From: CAYNRG01 sp047973125
GTDB lineage: Bacteria > Bacillota_I > Bacilli_A > Erysipelotrichales > Erysipelotrichaceae
Length of the DNA stretch: 47,434 nt
Direction of reading: 5' to 3'
NCBI GenBank assembly: GCA_047973125.1
Contig: JBKEBK010000013.1
Location: 1-47,434 of the forward strand
Both the position numbers and the translations under genes were made by a program. The number at the start of each line of letters is the position of its first letter. Within the stretch, counting starts at the first letter, position 1. A model generated the notes under the pieces. That model was not told where the DNA came from. It did not search any database and saw nothing but the letters and a program-made list of their open reading frames with translations. Shown here piece after piece: positions 25,485-33,434 of this stretch.

Positions 25485-26561
25485 ATGAAAAAAATATTAG
25501 TATTATTAGTATTATTAATGGTGTTAACAGGATGTAAAACAAGCACTTCAAATGAATCAAATACTGCAGTACCAACAGATGGCGGTACAATCAAACTTGA
25601 TAAATTAGAATTACAGTTTGTGCCATCAAAAGATGCTGATGTAATTATTACAGGAACAAAAAATTTACCTGAACTTTTAAAGAATGCTTTATTAGATGAA
25701 GGGTATGATGTTGGTGAAATCAATATTACAGTTGGAAGTAACTATGATGCAACAGGAGAAGCTATGGATGCTGGAACTGTTGATATTGGATGGCTACCAG
25801 GAGGAACTTATGCTCTTTATAGTGAAGGGGTAGATGTTATATTAACAGCAACTCGTGCTGGATTATCAAATGACTCTGTGGATCCTAAAACTTGGAATGG
25901 TGAAGAAAATAAAACATTAAAAACTGATACGGAAGCAACTTATTACCGTTCTTTAATTTATGCTGCACCTACTGAAAAAGGGAAAGCTTTAGCAGCAAAG
26001 ATTGAAAATGGTGAAGAATTAAGTTGGGAAGATTTAGATAGTGCAACATGGGCAGTTCAAAAAACTTCAAGTTCTGCTGGTTATATTTACCCAACACTTT
26101 GGCTACTTGATGCTTATGATAAAAAAATTACTGATTTAAGTAATGTTGTTAACCTTGATTCAGGTTATGGAACAGCATTCTCTCAAGCAGCAGCTGAGCA
26201 AGTTGATATAATTGTTTGTTATGCTGATGGAAGAAATGATTACGAAGAAGCTTGGATGCTACCTACAGATGAAACTGATTCAACTGGTAAGGTTGGATTT
26301 GGACGTGAAAATAGTATTTGGGAAGAGATGAATGTTATTGGAGTAACTGATGGTATTTACAATGATACTGTTGCTATTTCTAAGGCTAATCCAGATATTT
26401 ATAATGAAGATTTTATCAAAGCAATGCAAAATGCAATGATTAATGTAATTAAAACAGAAGAGGGTCAAGCAATTTTCTCTGTATATTCTCATACAGGATA
26501 TGCTTTAGCTACTGATGCGGATTATGATGGAGCAAGAGCGGCTCTTGAAGCAGCAAAATAA
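25485..26561 (+). CDS. phnD: PhnD-type phosphonate/phosphate-ester binding lipoprotein
   Basis: A 358-residue substrate-binding lipoprotein. The signal peptide ends in lipobox LTGC with lipidated C17, and a Ser/Thr/Asn linker follows. The mature part shows the PhnD pattern: an early LQFVPSKDADVI, then GTVDIGWLPGGTYALY, the binding-site stretch KTSSSAGYIYPTLWL, and a C-terminal helix. It captures phosphonates (or phosphite/phosphate esters) for the PhnC/E/E transporter encoded directly downstream. AGGGAGA precedes the ATG. No C-P lyase or phosphonatase genes are in the window, so what is imported is uncertain. Confidence 0.88.
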   Translation: MKKILVLLVLLMVLTGCKTSTSNESNTAVPTDGGTIKLDKLELQFVPSKDADVIITGTKNLPELLKNALLDEGYDVGEINITVGSNYDATGEAMDAGTVDIGWLPGGTYALYSEGVDVILTATRAGLSNDSVDPKTWNGEENKTLKTDTEATYYRSLIYAAPTEKGKALAAKIENGEELSWEDLDSATWAVQKTSSSAGYIYPTLWLLDAYDKKITDLSNVVNLDSGYGTAFSQAAAEQVDIIVCYADGRNDYEEAWMLPTDETDSTGKVGFGRENSIWEEMNVIGVTDGIYNDTVAISKANPDIYNEDFIKAMQNAMINVIKTEEGQAIFSVYSHTGYALATDADYDGARAALEAAK

Positions 26562-26624
26562 ACATTATTGAACGGAGTGGTAAAAACTACTCCGTTTTAA
26601 TGGAGAAATCAAGGAGAATAAATC

Positions 26625-27395
26625 ATGATCGAATTTAAAAATGCAAGTAAGGTTTACCCAAATGGTGTTTGTGGGCTGAAAAATGTTGAATTAAAAATTG
26701 AACAAGGAGAATTCTTGGGGATTATCGGATTGTCAGGAGCTGGGAAATCTACACTTATTCGCACTGTTAATAGAATGCATGATGTAACAGATGGGTGTGT
26801 AATAGTAGATGGTACTGATGTTAAAAAGTTAAATGGTAAAGCTCTAAGAAAATTTAGAAGAAAAATTGGAATGATTTTTCAATCGTTTAATTTAGTGACA
26901 AGATCAAGTGCAATTAATAATGTTTTATCTAGTATGGTTCCAGATTTACCATGGTATAGAACTTTATTTGGAATCTATACAAAAGAAGAAAAATTAAAGG
27001 CTTTAGAAGCTTTAGATAAAGTTGGGATCCTTGAAAAAGCTTATACAAGATGTGATCAGTTATCTGGAGGTCAACAACAAAGGGTAGCTTTAGCTCGAAC
27101 ACTTAATCAAAATCCAAAAATAATATTAGCGGATGAGCCAGTTGCTGCTCTTGATCCTGTTACTGCTAAAGCTGTTATGAGTGATTTTAAAAGAATTAAT
27201 AATGAATTAAATATATCAATATTATTAAATATTCACCATGTAGAATTAGCACTAGAATATACCGATCGAATAATTGGTATTAGGGCTGGAGAAATCGTAT
27301 ATGATGGTCCTTCTGATAAAGTAAGTAAAGAAGTTCTAGAAGAAATATATGGGAAGAATAATGAAGAGAAAATACACTCGCATGGTGATTTATAA
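26625..27395 (+). CDS. phnC: PhnC-type ABC transporter ATPase
   Basis: A 256-residue ATPase. Walker A GLSGAGKST, the stretch MIFQSFNLVTRSSAINNVL typical of PhnC, signature LSGGQQQR, Walker B IILADEPVAALD and the switch histidine in NIHHVE. It drives import through the two PhnE permeases. AAGGAG precedes the ATG. Its stop shares one base with the next start (TAATG), so translation is coupled. Confidence 0.93.
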   Translation: MIEFKNASKVYPNGVCGLKNVELKIEQGEFLGIIGLSGAGKSTLIRTVNRMHDVTDGCVIVDGTDVKKLNGKALRKFRRKIGMIFQSFNLVTRSSAINNVLSSMVPDLPWYRTLFGIYTKEEKLKALEALDKVGILEKAYTRCDQLSGGQQQRVALARTLNQNPKIILADEPVAALDPVTAKAVMSDFKRINNELNISILLNIHHVELALEYTDRIIGIRAGEIVYDGPSDKVSKEVLEEIYGKNNEEKIHSHGDL

Positions 27396-28222
27396 TGATG
27401 AGTGAAGTATTTAATAAAATATTTAAGCCTGAGATAATAACTCTTACTAATGGTAAAACAATTATTAGAAAAAGATCTATCTTACCATTAATTTATTTAA
27501 TAATAATTTTAGTAATTATTTCAGCACTAAAGTTTACGGAATTTGATGTTTTAATAATTTTTGAAAGAATTTCTCAGATGGGTACAATTTTAAAAAAAAT
27601 ATTTAATCCAAATTTCGCATATTTTCCTAGTGTTATAGGCCCTTTAATTGATACAATTCAAATGTCATTTATTGGAACATTTATTGGAATTGCTGTTGGT
27701 TTACCAGTTTCGGTTTTATCTGCAAGTAATATCAATAAGAATAAAGTAATTGTTAGTATTACAAGATTTATATTAGGTATTATAAGAACAGTACCAACAT
27801 TAATTATGGCTACAGTTTTTTCACTTATTTTTGGTTTAGGTACCTTTGCAGGTACTGTAGCAATTGCCTTATTTACCTTTGGAATTATTAGTAAGATGAT
27901 GTTTGAGAGTATTGAAACAATTGATCTTGGTCCATTTATGGCTTTACAATCACTTGGTTGTAATAAATTCGAAGCTTTTTGGAAGGCGTGTATGCCACAA
28001 ATTTTACCGACATACATTAGTCATTCACTTTACTGCTTTGAAGTAAATGTTAGAGCAGCAGCGATTTTGGGGTATGTTGGAGCAGGTGGACTGGGAATCT
28101 TAATAAATGAGCGTATTGGTTGGCGGGAATACAATGATTTAGGAATGATTTTATTAACATTATTTATTGTGGTGTTCTTGATAGAGCGCTTAAGCTCAGC
28201 CATCAGAAGAAGATTGACTTAG
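27395..28222 (+). CDS. phnE: PhnE-type ABC permease (first copy)
   Basis: A 275-residue inner-membrane permease with a cytoplasmic N-terminus and about six helices. The binding-protein-dependent permease loop SLGCNKFEAFWKACMPQIL is present, and the C-terminal RAAAILGYVGAGGLGILI is typical of PhnE. The start at 27395 lies 5 bp after GGTGAT; ATG 27398 is an alternative. With the second copy it forms a heterodimeric channel. Confidence 0.92.
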   Translation: MMSEVFNKIFKPEIITLTNGKTIIRKRSILPLIYLIIILVIISALKFTEFDVLIIFERISQMGTILKKIFNPNFAYFPSVIGPLIDTIQMSFIGTFIGIAVGLPVSVLSASNINKNKVIVSITRFILGIIRTVPTLIMATVFSLIFGLGTFAGTVAIALFTFGIISKMMFESIETIDLGPFMALQSLGCNKFEAFWKACMPQILPTYISHSLYCFEVNVRAAAILGYVGAGGLGILINERIGWREYNDLGMILLTLFIVVFLIERLSSAIRRRLT

Positions 28223-28231
28223 GTGATAGAT

Positions 28232-29038
28232 ATGACAATATATGAAATGTTTACTAAGCGTCCAAAAAACTATCGAAACTATTTAGTTTATAGTGTTATT
28301 TTGATTGGACTAATTATTTATGCCATGAGTGGTATTGATTATAAGGGTATAACCCAAAAGGGAATGGATGTTGCATCAGGGATAGTTTATGGTATATTAC
28401 ACCCTGATAAAAACCTTTTATTTAGTATGGCCAGTGATGGTGTGTTTATGTTAATGTTAGAGACACTTGCTATTGCAACACTAGGAACAATTATCGGGGC
28501 ATTACTGGCAATACCTGTAGCATTTTTATCAAGTGAAAATGTTGTTGGAAAGAATGTGGCATTTATTGCTCGAACTTTTGTTTTATTTATTAGAACAATC
28601 CCTTCACTTGTGTGGGCTCTAATGTGGGTTAGAGTTACAGGACCAGGAGCATCTTGTGGTATTATGACACAATCCATAGTATCAATTGGGATGTTAAGTA
28701 AATTATTTACAACAGCAATCGAAGATCTAGATACAGGCATCTTAGAATCATTAGATGCAGCAGGTTGTAATACCTTTGAAAAAATAAGGGTAGGTATTTT
28801 ACCACAATTAACTGCAGGCTTTATTTCTACGATAATATATCGCTTTGATATTAATATTAAGGATGCAAGCACACTTGGGATAGTTGGAGCTGGAGGAATT
28901 GGTGCTCCATTAATTCAATCAATAAATTCAAGAAGATATTCTATGGTTGGAGCCTTCTTATTTGGAATGATTTTCTTAGTTATGATAATAGAGTATTTCT
29001 CAACTAAAATTAGAAAAAGACTGGCAACAGGAGAGTAA
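28232..29038 (+). CDS. phnE: PhnE-type ABC permease (second copy)
   Basis: A 268-residue permease paralogous to the preceding gene. It shares the EAA-type loop SLDAAGCNTFEKIRVGILPQL and the end DASTLGIVGAGGIGAPLI. The ATG at 28232 follows AGGTGAT by 4 bp; a GTG at 28223 would begin inside that ribosome binding site. It closes the phnDCEE operon, which ends in a palindromic terminator. Confidence 0.92.
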   Translation: MTIYEMFTKRPKNYRNYLVYSVILIGLIIYAMSGIDYKGITQKGMDVASGIVYGILHPDKNLLFSMASDGVFMLMLETLAIATLGTIIGALLAIPVAFLSSENVVGKNVAFIARTFVLFIRTIPSLVWALMWVRVTGPGASCGIMTQSIVSIGMLSKLFTTAIEDLDTGILESLDAAGCNTFEKIRVGILPQLTAGFISTIIYRFDINIKDASTLGIVGAGGIGAPLIQSINSRRYSMVGAFLFGMIFLVMIIEYFSTKIRKRLATGE

Positions 29039-29067
29039 AAAAAATGATTTTAAAATCATTTTTTTTA
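29038..29067. terminator. Bidirectional terminator between phnE and acyP
   Basis: A long A/T-flanked palindrome (AAAAAATGATTTT/AAAATCATTTTTT) lies between converging genes. Confidence 0.8.
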
Positions 29068-29334
29068 TATTATTTTAAACTCTTTTTCATCCTCTTTTAT
29101 CGTGATTTCTTTCAATTGATATTCTTCTACTTTTATAAAGCTATTTCCTTTTATAATTGCTTTTAAGATATTATTTATGTTTTCATCTTTTGTTTGTAGT
29201 TCAAATTCAACACAACCATTTTCCATATTTCTTACCCAACCACTACAATTATATTTATCTGCCAGCATCTTTAAAAAAATTCTAAAACCTACTCCTTGAA
29301 CTTGTCCTAAAACAACTGCATATATTCTTTTCAT
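29065..29334 (-). CDS. acyP: Acylphosphatase
   Basis: This small enzyme hydrolyses acyl phosphates such as acetyl or carbamoyl phosphate. The 89 residues match the family. The phosphate-binding loop is GQVQGVGFR with catalytic R18, and the second catalytic residue is N36 in GWVRNMENGCVEFE. A GGAG-type site lies before the ATG. Stand-alone cytoplasmic gene. Confidence 0.95.
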   Translation of the reverse strand: MKRIYAVVLGQVQGVGFRIFLKMLADKYNCSGWVRNMENGCVEFELQTKDENINNILKAIIKGNSFIKVEEYQLKEITIKEDEKEFKII

Positions 29335-29436
29335 TAATGCTTCTCCTTTTAACTTAGTATATCAAATAATTTTAGTAGTTTGAAGTTGTTTTTATGTTAT
29401 AATTATTATTGATCAAAAGATTGGAGAATTTTATAA

Positions 29437-30261
29437 ATGAGTATAGGTATTATTATAGTTTTAGTAGTTGCTGGCTTAGGGGCAGGAATAGTAACAGGAC
29501 TTGCAGGAGCATCAGCTGCAACAGTAGTTACACCGCTTCTTGTTAGTTTTACACCGATTGCAGCATATACTGCTGTGGCTATCAGTTTAATAACTGATGT
29601 ATTTGCATCATTCTTTTCTTTTCTTACATATAGAAAAGCAGGAAATATTAATATTAAAGACGGAATAATTTTAACAATTACTGCCTGTATTGGTGCAGCA
29701 TTCGGAAGTTATATTTCATCTTTTATTGATAGTAGAGCATTAGGTAGTATTGGTGGGATAATGACTTTAGTTTTAGGAATTAAGTTTTTACTGAATGGTT
29801 TAAAAGTTAGGAAAGAATTTGAAAAAGCCAAAAATGATAAAGATTATGTGATACCAGAGAAGAAACAATTTAAAATTAATGGTAATCCAAATGTTGTATC
29901 TGGTATAATTGGAATCTTTTTAGGAATAATTTGTGGAGTTGTTGGAGCAGGAGGAGGTCTTATGATCTTGTTTGTTCTTACAAGTGTTCTTAACTATGAT
30001 ACTAAAACAGCTATTGGTACATCGGTATTAATAATGACATTCACCGCTCTTACAGGTGGCGTATCGCATTTTTTACATATGGAACCAATTAATATGATAA
30101 CCTTATTTATTGGTATGGCTATTACAAGCTTCAGTGCTGTAATTGGTGCTAAGTTTTCAGCAAAGTTTGCCAATGAATCAACAGAAGATACTTTATTAAT
30201 TATTGTTGGAGCGATATTTATCGTAATTAGTGTACTGATGATTTTAAGAAAAGTACTATAA
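29437..30261 (+). CDS. TauE/SafE family membrane permease
   Basis: A 274-residue protein with about eight membrane helices in two repeats. The first repeat has VVAGLGAGIVTGLAGASAA; the second has GIICGVVGAGGGLMILFVL and KTAIGTSVLIMTFTALTGG. These are the glycine-rich signatures of TauE/SafE (anion/sulfite/organosulfonate exporters); actual substrate unknown. An extended -10 TGTTATAAT ends at 29403. The P-type ATPase gene starts 11 bp after the stop, so the two may share a transcript. Confidence 0.88.
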   Translation: MSIGIIIVLVVAGLGAGIVTGLAGASAATVVTPLLVSFTPIAAYTAVAISLITDVFASFFSFLTYRKAGNINIKDGIILTITACIGAAFGSYISSFIDSRALGSIGGIMTLVLGIKFLLNGLKVRKEFEKAKNDKDYVIPEKKQFKINGNPNVVSGIIGIFLGIICGVVGAGGGLMILFVLTSVLNYDTKTAIGTSVLIMTFTALTGGVSHFLHMEPINMITLFIGMAITSFSAVIGAKFSAKFANESTEDTLLIIVGAIFIVISVLMILRKVL

Positions 30262-30272
30262 GGAGAAAGTTT

Positions 30273-32855
30273 ATGAATTATAAAAAAGAATTTACGGAAA
30301 TATTAAAAGAATATAATGTTGATGAAACAAAAGGGTTGAGTGATGTTGAGGTTGAAACTAGTCGCACCCAGAATGGTAAAAATGAGTTAGATAAGGCAGA
30401 AAAGCCAAGTTTTCTAAAAAAAGTATTACTACAGTTTAAGGATGTACTTATTTTATTACTTTTGGCTGCGGCTCTAATATCATTTTTAGTAGATCCTCAT
30501 GAATGGTTAGAAAGTTTAATTATTGTTATTGTTGTTATTTTTACTGTATTTCTTGGAGTTATTCAAGAGAGTAATGCAGAAAAGTCACTTGAAGCATTAG
30601 AAAACATGAGTGCCCCTCATGCAAATGTACTTAGAAATGGACAAAGACAGTCAATAGATTCTAAAGATGTCGTAGTTGGGGAGATAGTTTTAATTGAAGC
30701 TGGTGATTTTATTCCAAGTGATGGAAGAATAATAGAGTCACATCTTCTTCAAATTGATGAGAGTACACTTACTGGAGAATCACTTCCAGTCAATAAACAA
30801 GTTGAAGTAATTAATGAAGAAAATGTTTCTCTTGGTGATCAAAAAAATATGGTGTTTGCATCAACTACTTGTACTTATGGTCGTGGTAAGGTTGTAGTTA
30901 CAAGTGTTGGAATGAAAAATGAAGTTGGTAAGATTGCTGGAATGTTACTAAATGATGAACAAACTAAAACTCCAATTCAAATTAAATTGGATCAAATTAG
31001 TAAAATCATCGGTATTATGTGTATTGTAATCTGTTTTGTAGTTTTCTTCTTAGAGTATCAATCAGGAATGGGATGGCTAGAGGCTTTTAAAACATCGGTT
31101 GCATTAGCTGTTGCAGCAATCCCTGAAGGATTAGCTACAGTTGTTACTGTTGTGCTTGCTCTTGGAGTAAGTAAGATGGTTAAGAAAAATGCTATTGTAA
31201 AATATCTTCCAGCAGTTGAAACATTAGGTTCTGCTAGTGTTATTTGTAGTGATAAAACAGGTACCCTAACTCAAAATAAAATGAGTGTAGTTAAAGTTTA
31301 TCAAGAAAAGTTTGGTTTAAATGACTTTAGTGGTAAAGAGAGTGATTATCAAGAAATGCTTAGATACTTTACTCTTTGTTCTGATGGAGAGATTAAAATC
31401 GAAAATGATAAAATTATCTCGCTTGGTGATCCAACTGAAACGGCATTAGTTGAAGCTAGTTATAAACTACAAGAAACAAAAGAAGAGTTATATAAAAAAT
31501 ATAAGAGAACAAAGGAATTGGCTTTTGATTCAGAGCGTAAGATGATGAGTGTTGTCTATGAAGTTGATGGAAAATATTTATCAATTACAAAGGGTGCTCC
31601 GGATGTTGTATTATCAAGAAGTAAAAATAAAACTGATGAAGCAATTAATATCAATGAGCAACTTGGAAAAGATGCTTTAAGAGTATTAGCGGTTGGAATT
31701 AGATATTGGGATAGTATTCCAGAAATTAAATCTGAAATTTTAGAATCAGACTTAGAGTTTGTTGGACTTGTAGGTATGATTGATCCTCCTCGTTTAGAAG
31801 TTAAAGATGCGATTGCTAGTGCTAAAATTGGTGGTATAAAAACTGTAATGATTACAGGAGATCACATTGTAACTGCAACTGCTATTGCAACTCAACTGGG
31901 AATATATGAAGATGGTCACATGGCAATTACTGGTACTGATCTAGATAAAATGAGTGATGAAGATCTAAATCGTGATGGAGAGAAAATTAGAGTTTATGCA
32001 AGAGTAGCACCAGAGCACAAGGTTCGTATTGTTAATATGTGGCAAAACAAAGGTCATGTTGTAGCAATGACGGGTGATGGAGTAAATGATTCACCAGCTC
32101 TAAAAGCTTCAGATATTGGATGTGCTATGGGTATAACTGGTACAGATGTATCAAAAGGTGCAGCAGATATGATTTTAACAGATGATAACTTTGCAACAAT
32201 TGTTGAGGCGGTAAAAGAGGGTCGCACAATTTATGCAAATATTAAAAAGAATGTTCAGTTCTTACTTTCTAGTAATATAGGAGAGGTATTTACAATATTT
32301 ATGGCATCACTTCTAAGTGTGATTGGATTTAACTACGGTGTTCCTTTAATGCCAATCCATTTATTATGGGTTAACCTAATAACTGATTCACTTCCAGCGT
32401 TTGCTCTTGGAATGGAACCTTCAGAAGATGGTATTATGAATAAAAAACCAAGAAGTAAAGATGAAAGCTTCTTTGCTAATAACTTAGGAGTTACAATAGT
32501 TCTTCAAGGTATTATGATTGGATCTTTAACACTTATTTCTTATGTTATAGGTAATCAGGTTAATCATGAAATTGGAATGAGTATGGCATTTATGACATTA
32601 TCGATGGGACAACTATTTCATTCATTTAATGTTAAGAGTTCTTCATCAATTTTCTCAAAAAATATTTTTAACAATAAATATTTATGGTATTCGTTTGGAC
32701 TTGGGATTGTACTACAATTAATTGTAATGTATACTCCTGCAAATACAATATTTAATCTTGTAGCACTAGATTTACCATTCTTTACAACAGCATTTATTTT
32801 ATCAATGTGCCCAGTTCTAATAATGGAAGTTGTAAAATTATTTTTAAAAAAATAG
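30273..32855 (+). CDS. Calcium-transporting P-type ATPase (P2A, PMR1/SERCA-like)
   Basis: An 860-residue P-type ATPase. The actuator motif is TGES in DESTLTGESLPV, the phosphorylated aspartate is D327 in SDKTGTLT, the nucleotide-domain motif KGAPDVVL is present, and the hinge is MTGDGVNDSPALKASDIG. Membrane residues AAIPEGL and LLWVNLITDSLPAFALGMEP are the ion-site signatures of P2A Ca2+ pumps. It probably exports Ca2+ (or Mn2+) from the cytoplasm. AGGAG lies 6-7 bp before the ATG. Confidence 0.93.
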   Translation: MNYKKEFTEILKEYNVDETKGLSDVEVETSRTQNGKNELDKAEKPSFLKKVLLQFKDVLILLLLAAALISFLVDPHEWLESLIIVIVVIFTVFLGVIQESNAEKSLEALENMSAPHANVLRNGQRQSIDSKDVVVGEIVLIEAGDFIPSDGRIIESHLLQIDESTLTGESLPVNKQVEVINEENVSLGDQKNMVFASTTCTYGRGKVVVTSVGMKNEVGKIAGMLLNDEQTKTPIQIKLDQISKIIGIMCIVICFVVFFLEYQSGMGWLEAFKTSVALAVAAIPEGLATVVTVVLALGVSKMVKKNAIVKYLPAVETLGSASVICSDKTGTLTQNKMSVVKVYQEKFGLNDFSGKESDYQEMLRYFTLCSDGEIKIENDKIISLGDPTETALVEASYKLQETKEELYKKYKRTKELAFDSERKMMSVVYEVDGKYLSITKGAPDVVLSRSKNKTDEAININEQLGKDALRVLAVGIRYWDSIPEIKSEILESDLEFVGLVGMIDPPRLEVKDAIASAKIGGIKTVMITGDHIVTATAIATQLGIYEDGHMAITGTDLDKMSDEDLNRDGEKIRVYARVAPEHKVRIVNMWQNKGHVVAMTGDGVNDSPALKASDIGCAMGITGTDVSKGAADMILTDDNFATIVEAVKEGRTIYANIKKNVQFLLSSNIGEVFTIFMASLLSVIGFNYGVPLMPIHLLWVNLITDSLPAFALGMEPSEDGIMNKKPRSKDESFFANNLGVTIVLQGIMIGSLTLISYVIGNQVNHEIGMSMAFMTLSMGQLFHSFNVKSSSSIFSKNIFNNKYLWYSFGLGIVLQLIVMYTPANTIFNLVALDLPFFTTAFILSMCPVLIMEVVKLFLKK

Positions 32856-32878
32856 AAAAATTAAAATAGTGTTTGATA

Positions 32879-32944
32879 GATCCCTTTAAAGTAGACAACT
32901 TAAATAAGTGAAGTTGTTTCTGTAAAAAGAAGGGATCTTTTCTT
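32879..32944 (+). other. Two-tier hairpin downstream of the ATPase gene (terminator or IS3-type end)
   Basis: An outer stem GATCCCTT (32879-32886)/AAGGGATC (32930-32937) encloses an inner stem ACAACTT (32895-32901)/AAGTTGT (32911-32917), followed by TTTTCTT. It could end the ATPase transcript. The 5' part, TGATAGATCCCTTTAAAGTA then GACAA, also resembles IS3-family terminal repeats (TG start, GTAGACA core), and a broken frame starting ATGGAGAAAAAGTAA follows. Both readings are uncertain. Confidence 0.4.
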
Positions 32945-33108
32945 ATGGAGAAAAAGTAAGTTTACACCTTAACAGAAGGGAGAAACACTACTAAAATAAA
33001 AGGTTTAATCTTTTTAGTATAAGAAATACTTTGTTATGAGGTTTAAGTTAAGAAAATTTAAAAAGCTTCTTGATTTTGATATGTTTGATGTGTTATTGTA
33101 CTTATATT
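32945..33108. other. Intergenic stretch with no supported gene
   Basis: This stretch shows only short hairpins (for example AGTAT-AAGAA-ATACT at 33016-33030) and frames broken by stops, including a decayed-looking KVYTLTEGRNTTKIKG stretch after a TAA. I see no intact gene. Confidence 0.5.
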
Positions 33109-33195
33109 GATAAGGGATGCTATCCTTGGCCAGAAAAAGCCTCTACTTTGCGAATAGAGTATAATGCGGCTGAGGGTGGCACCTTATCTTTTTTT
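33109..33195 (+). ncRNA. Unassigned structured RNA ending in a terminator-like stem
   Basis: Three nested helices can be drawn. P1 is GATAAGG (33109-33115)/CCTTATC (33182-33188) followed by seven T. P2 is CCTTGGCC (33124-33131)/GGCTGAGG (33168-33175), 8 bp with two G-U. P3 is CTCTA (33141-33145)/TAGAG (33155-33159). An alternative hairpin AAGG(G)AT-GCT-ATCCTT (33112-33127) would disrupt both P1 and P2. The GC content is clearly above the flanks. I could not match it to SRP RNA, 6S RNA or a riboswitch class that I know. Confidence 0.45.
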
Positions 33196-33213
33196 ATTTT
33201 TTAGATAATTTAT

Positions 33214-33240
33214 AGACAGCGATTAAATCGTTGTCTTTTT
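33214..33240 (+). terminator. Second terminator-like hairpin in the ATPase-opp gap
   Basis: A 10-bp stem (AGACAGCGAT/ATCGTTGTCT, one G-U, loop TAA) is followed by TTTT. Confidence 0.7.
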
Positions 33241-33303
33241 AATTGAGTTGCTTTTTTTCTTATCAGTTTTTGTGTTGAATTTAAAGAATATATTATAGTA
33301 CTT

Positions 33304-33340
33304 AAACATCTTAATGCTTATATTAAGGTGTTTTTATTTT
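33304..33340 (+). terminator. Third terminator-like hairpin in the ATPase-opp gap
   Basis: A 12-bp stem (AAACATCTTAAT/ATTAAGGTGTTT, one T-G) is followed by TTTTATTTT. Confidence 0.7.
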
Positions 33341-33382
33341 ATGTAAATTATTACATTATATGAAATATTTTACATTTTATTA

Positions 33383-33411
33383 TTGACAATTTACAGAAAA
33401 CTTTATATACT
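33383..33411 (+). promoter_or_regulatory. Strong promoter of the opp operon
   Basis: TTGACA (33383-33388), a 17-bp spacer and TATACT (33406-33411). The predicted start leaves a 5' leader of only about 16 nt before oppA, so the upstream RNA structures are not part of this transcript. Confidence 0.75.
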
Positions 33412-33434
33412 TAAAAAATAAAGGGGGAAATTAT

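Noticed and set aside
33166..33188. GGGTGGCACC near 33175 looks like the core of a T-box
   Set aside because: The ACCGCG part is missing, no aminoacyl-tRNA or amino-acid gene follows, and the opp promoter lies downstream. The true T-box at 39300 is much better.
33109..33195. SRP RNA, 6S RNA or a fluoride or manganese riboswitch
   Set aside because: The conserved SRP loop, the 6S length and bubble, and the conserved nucleotides of those riboswitches could not be found.
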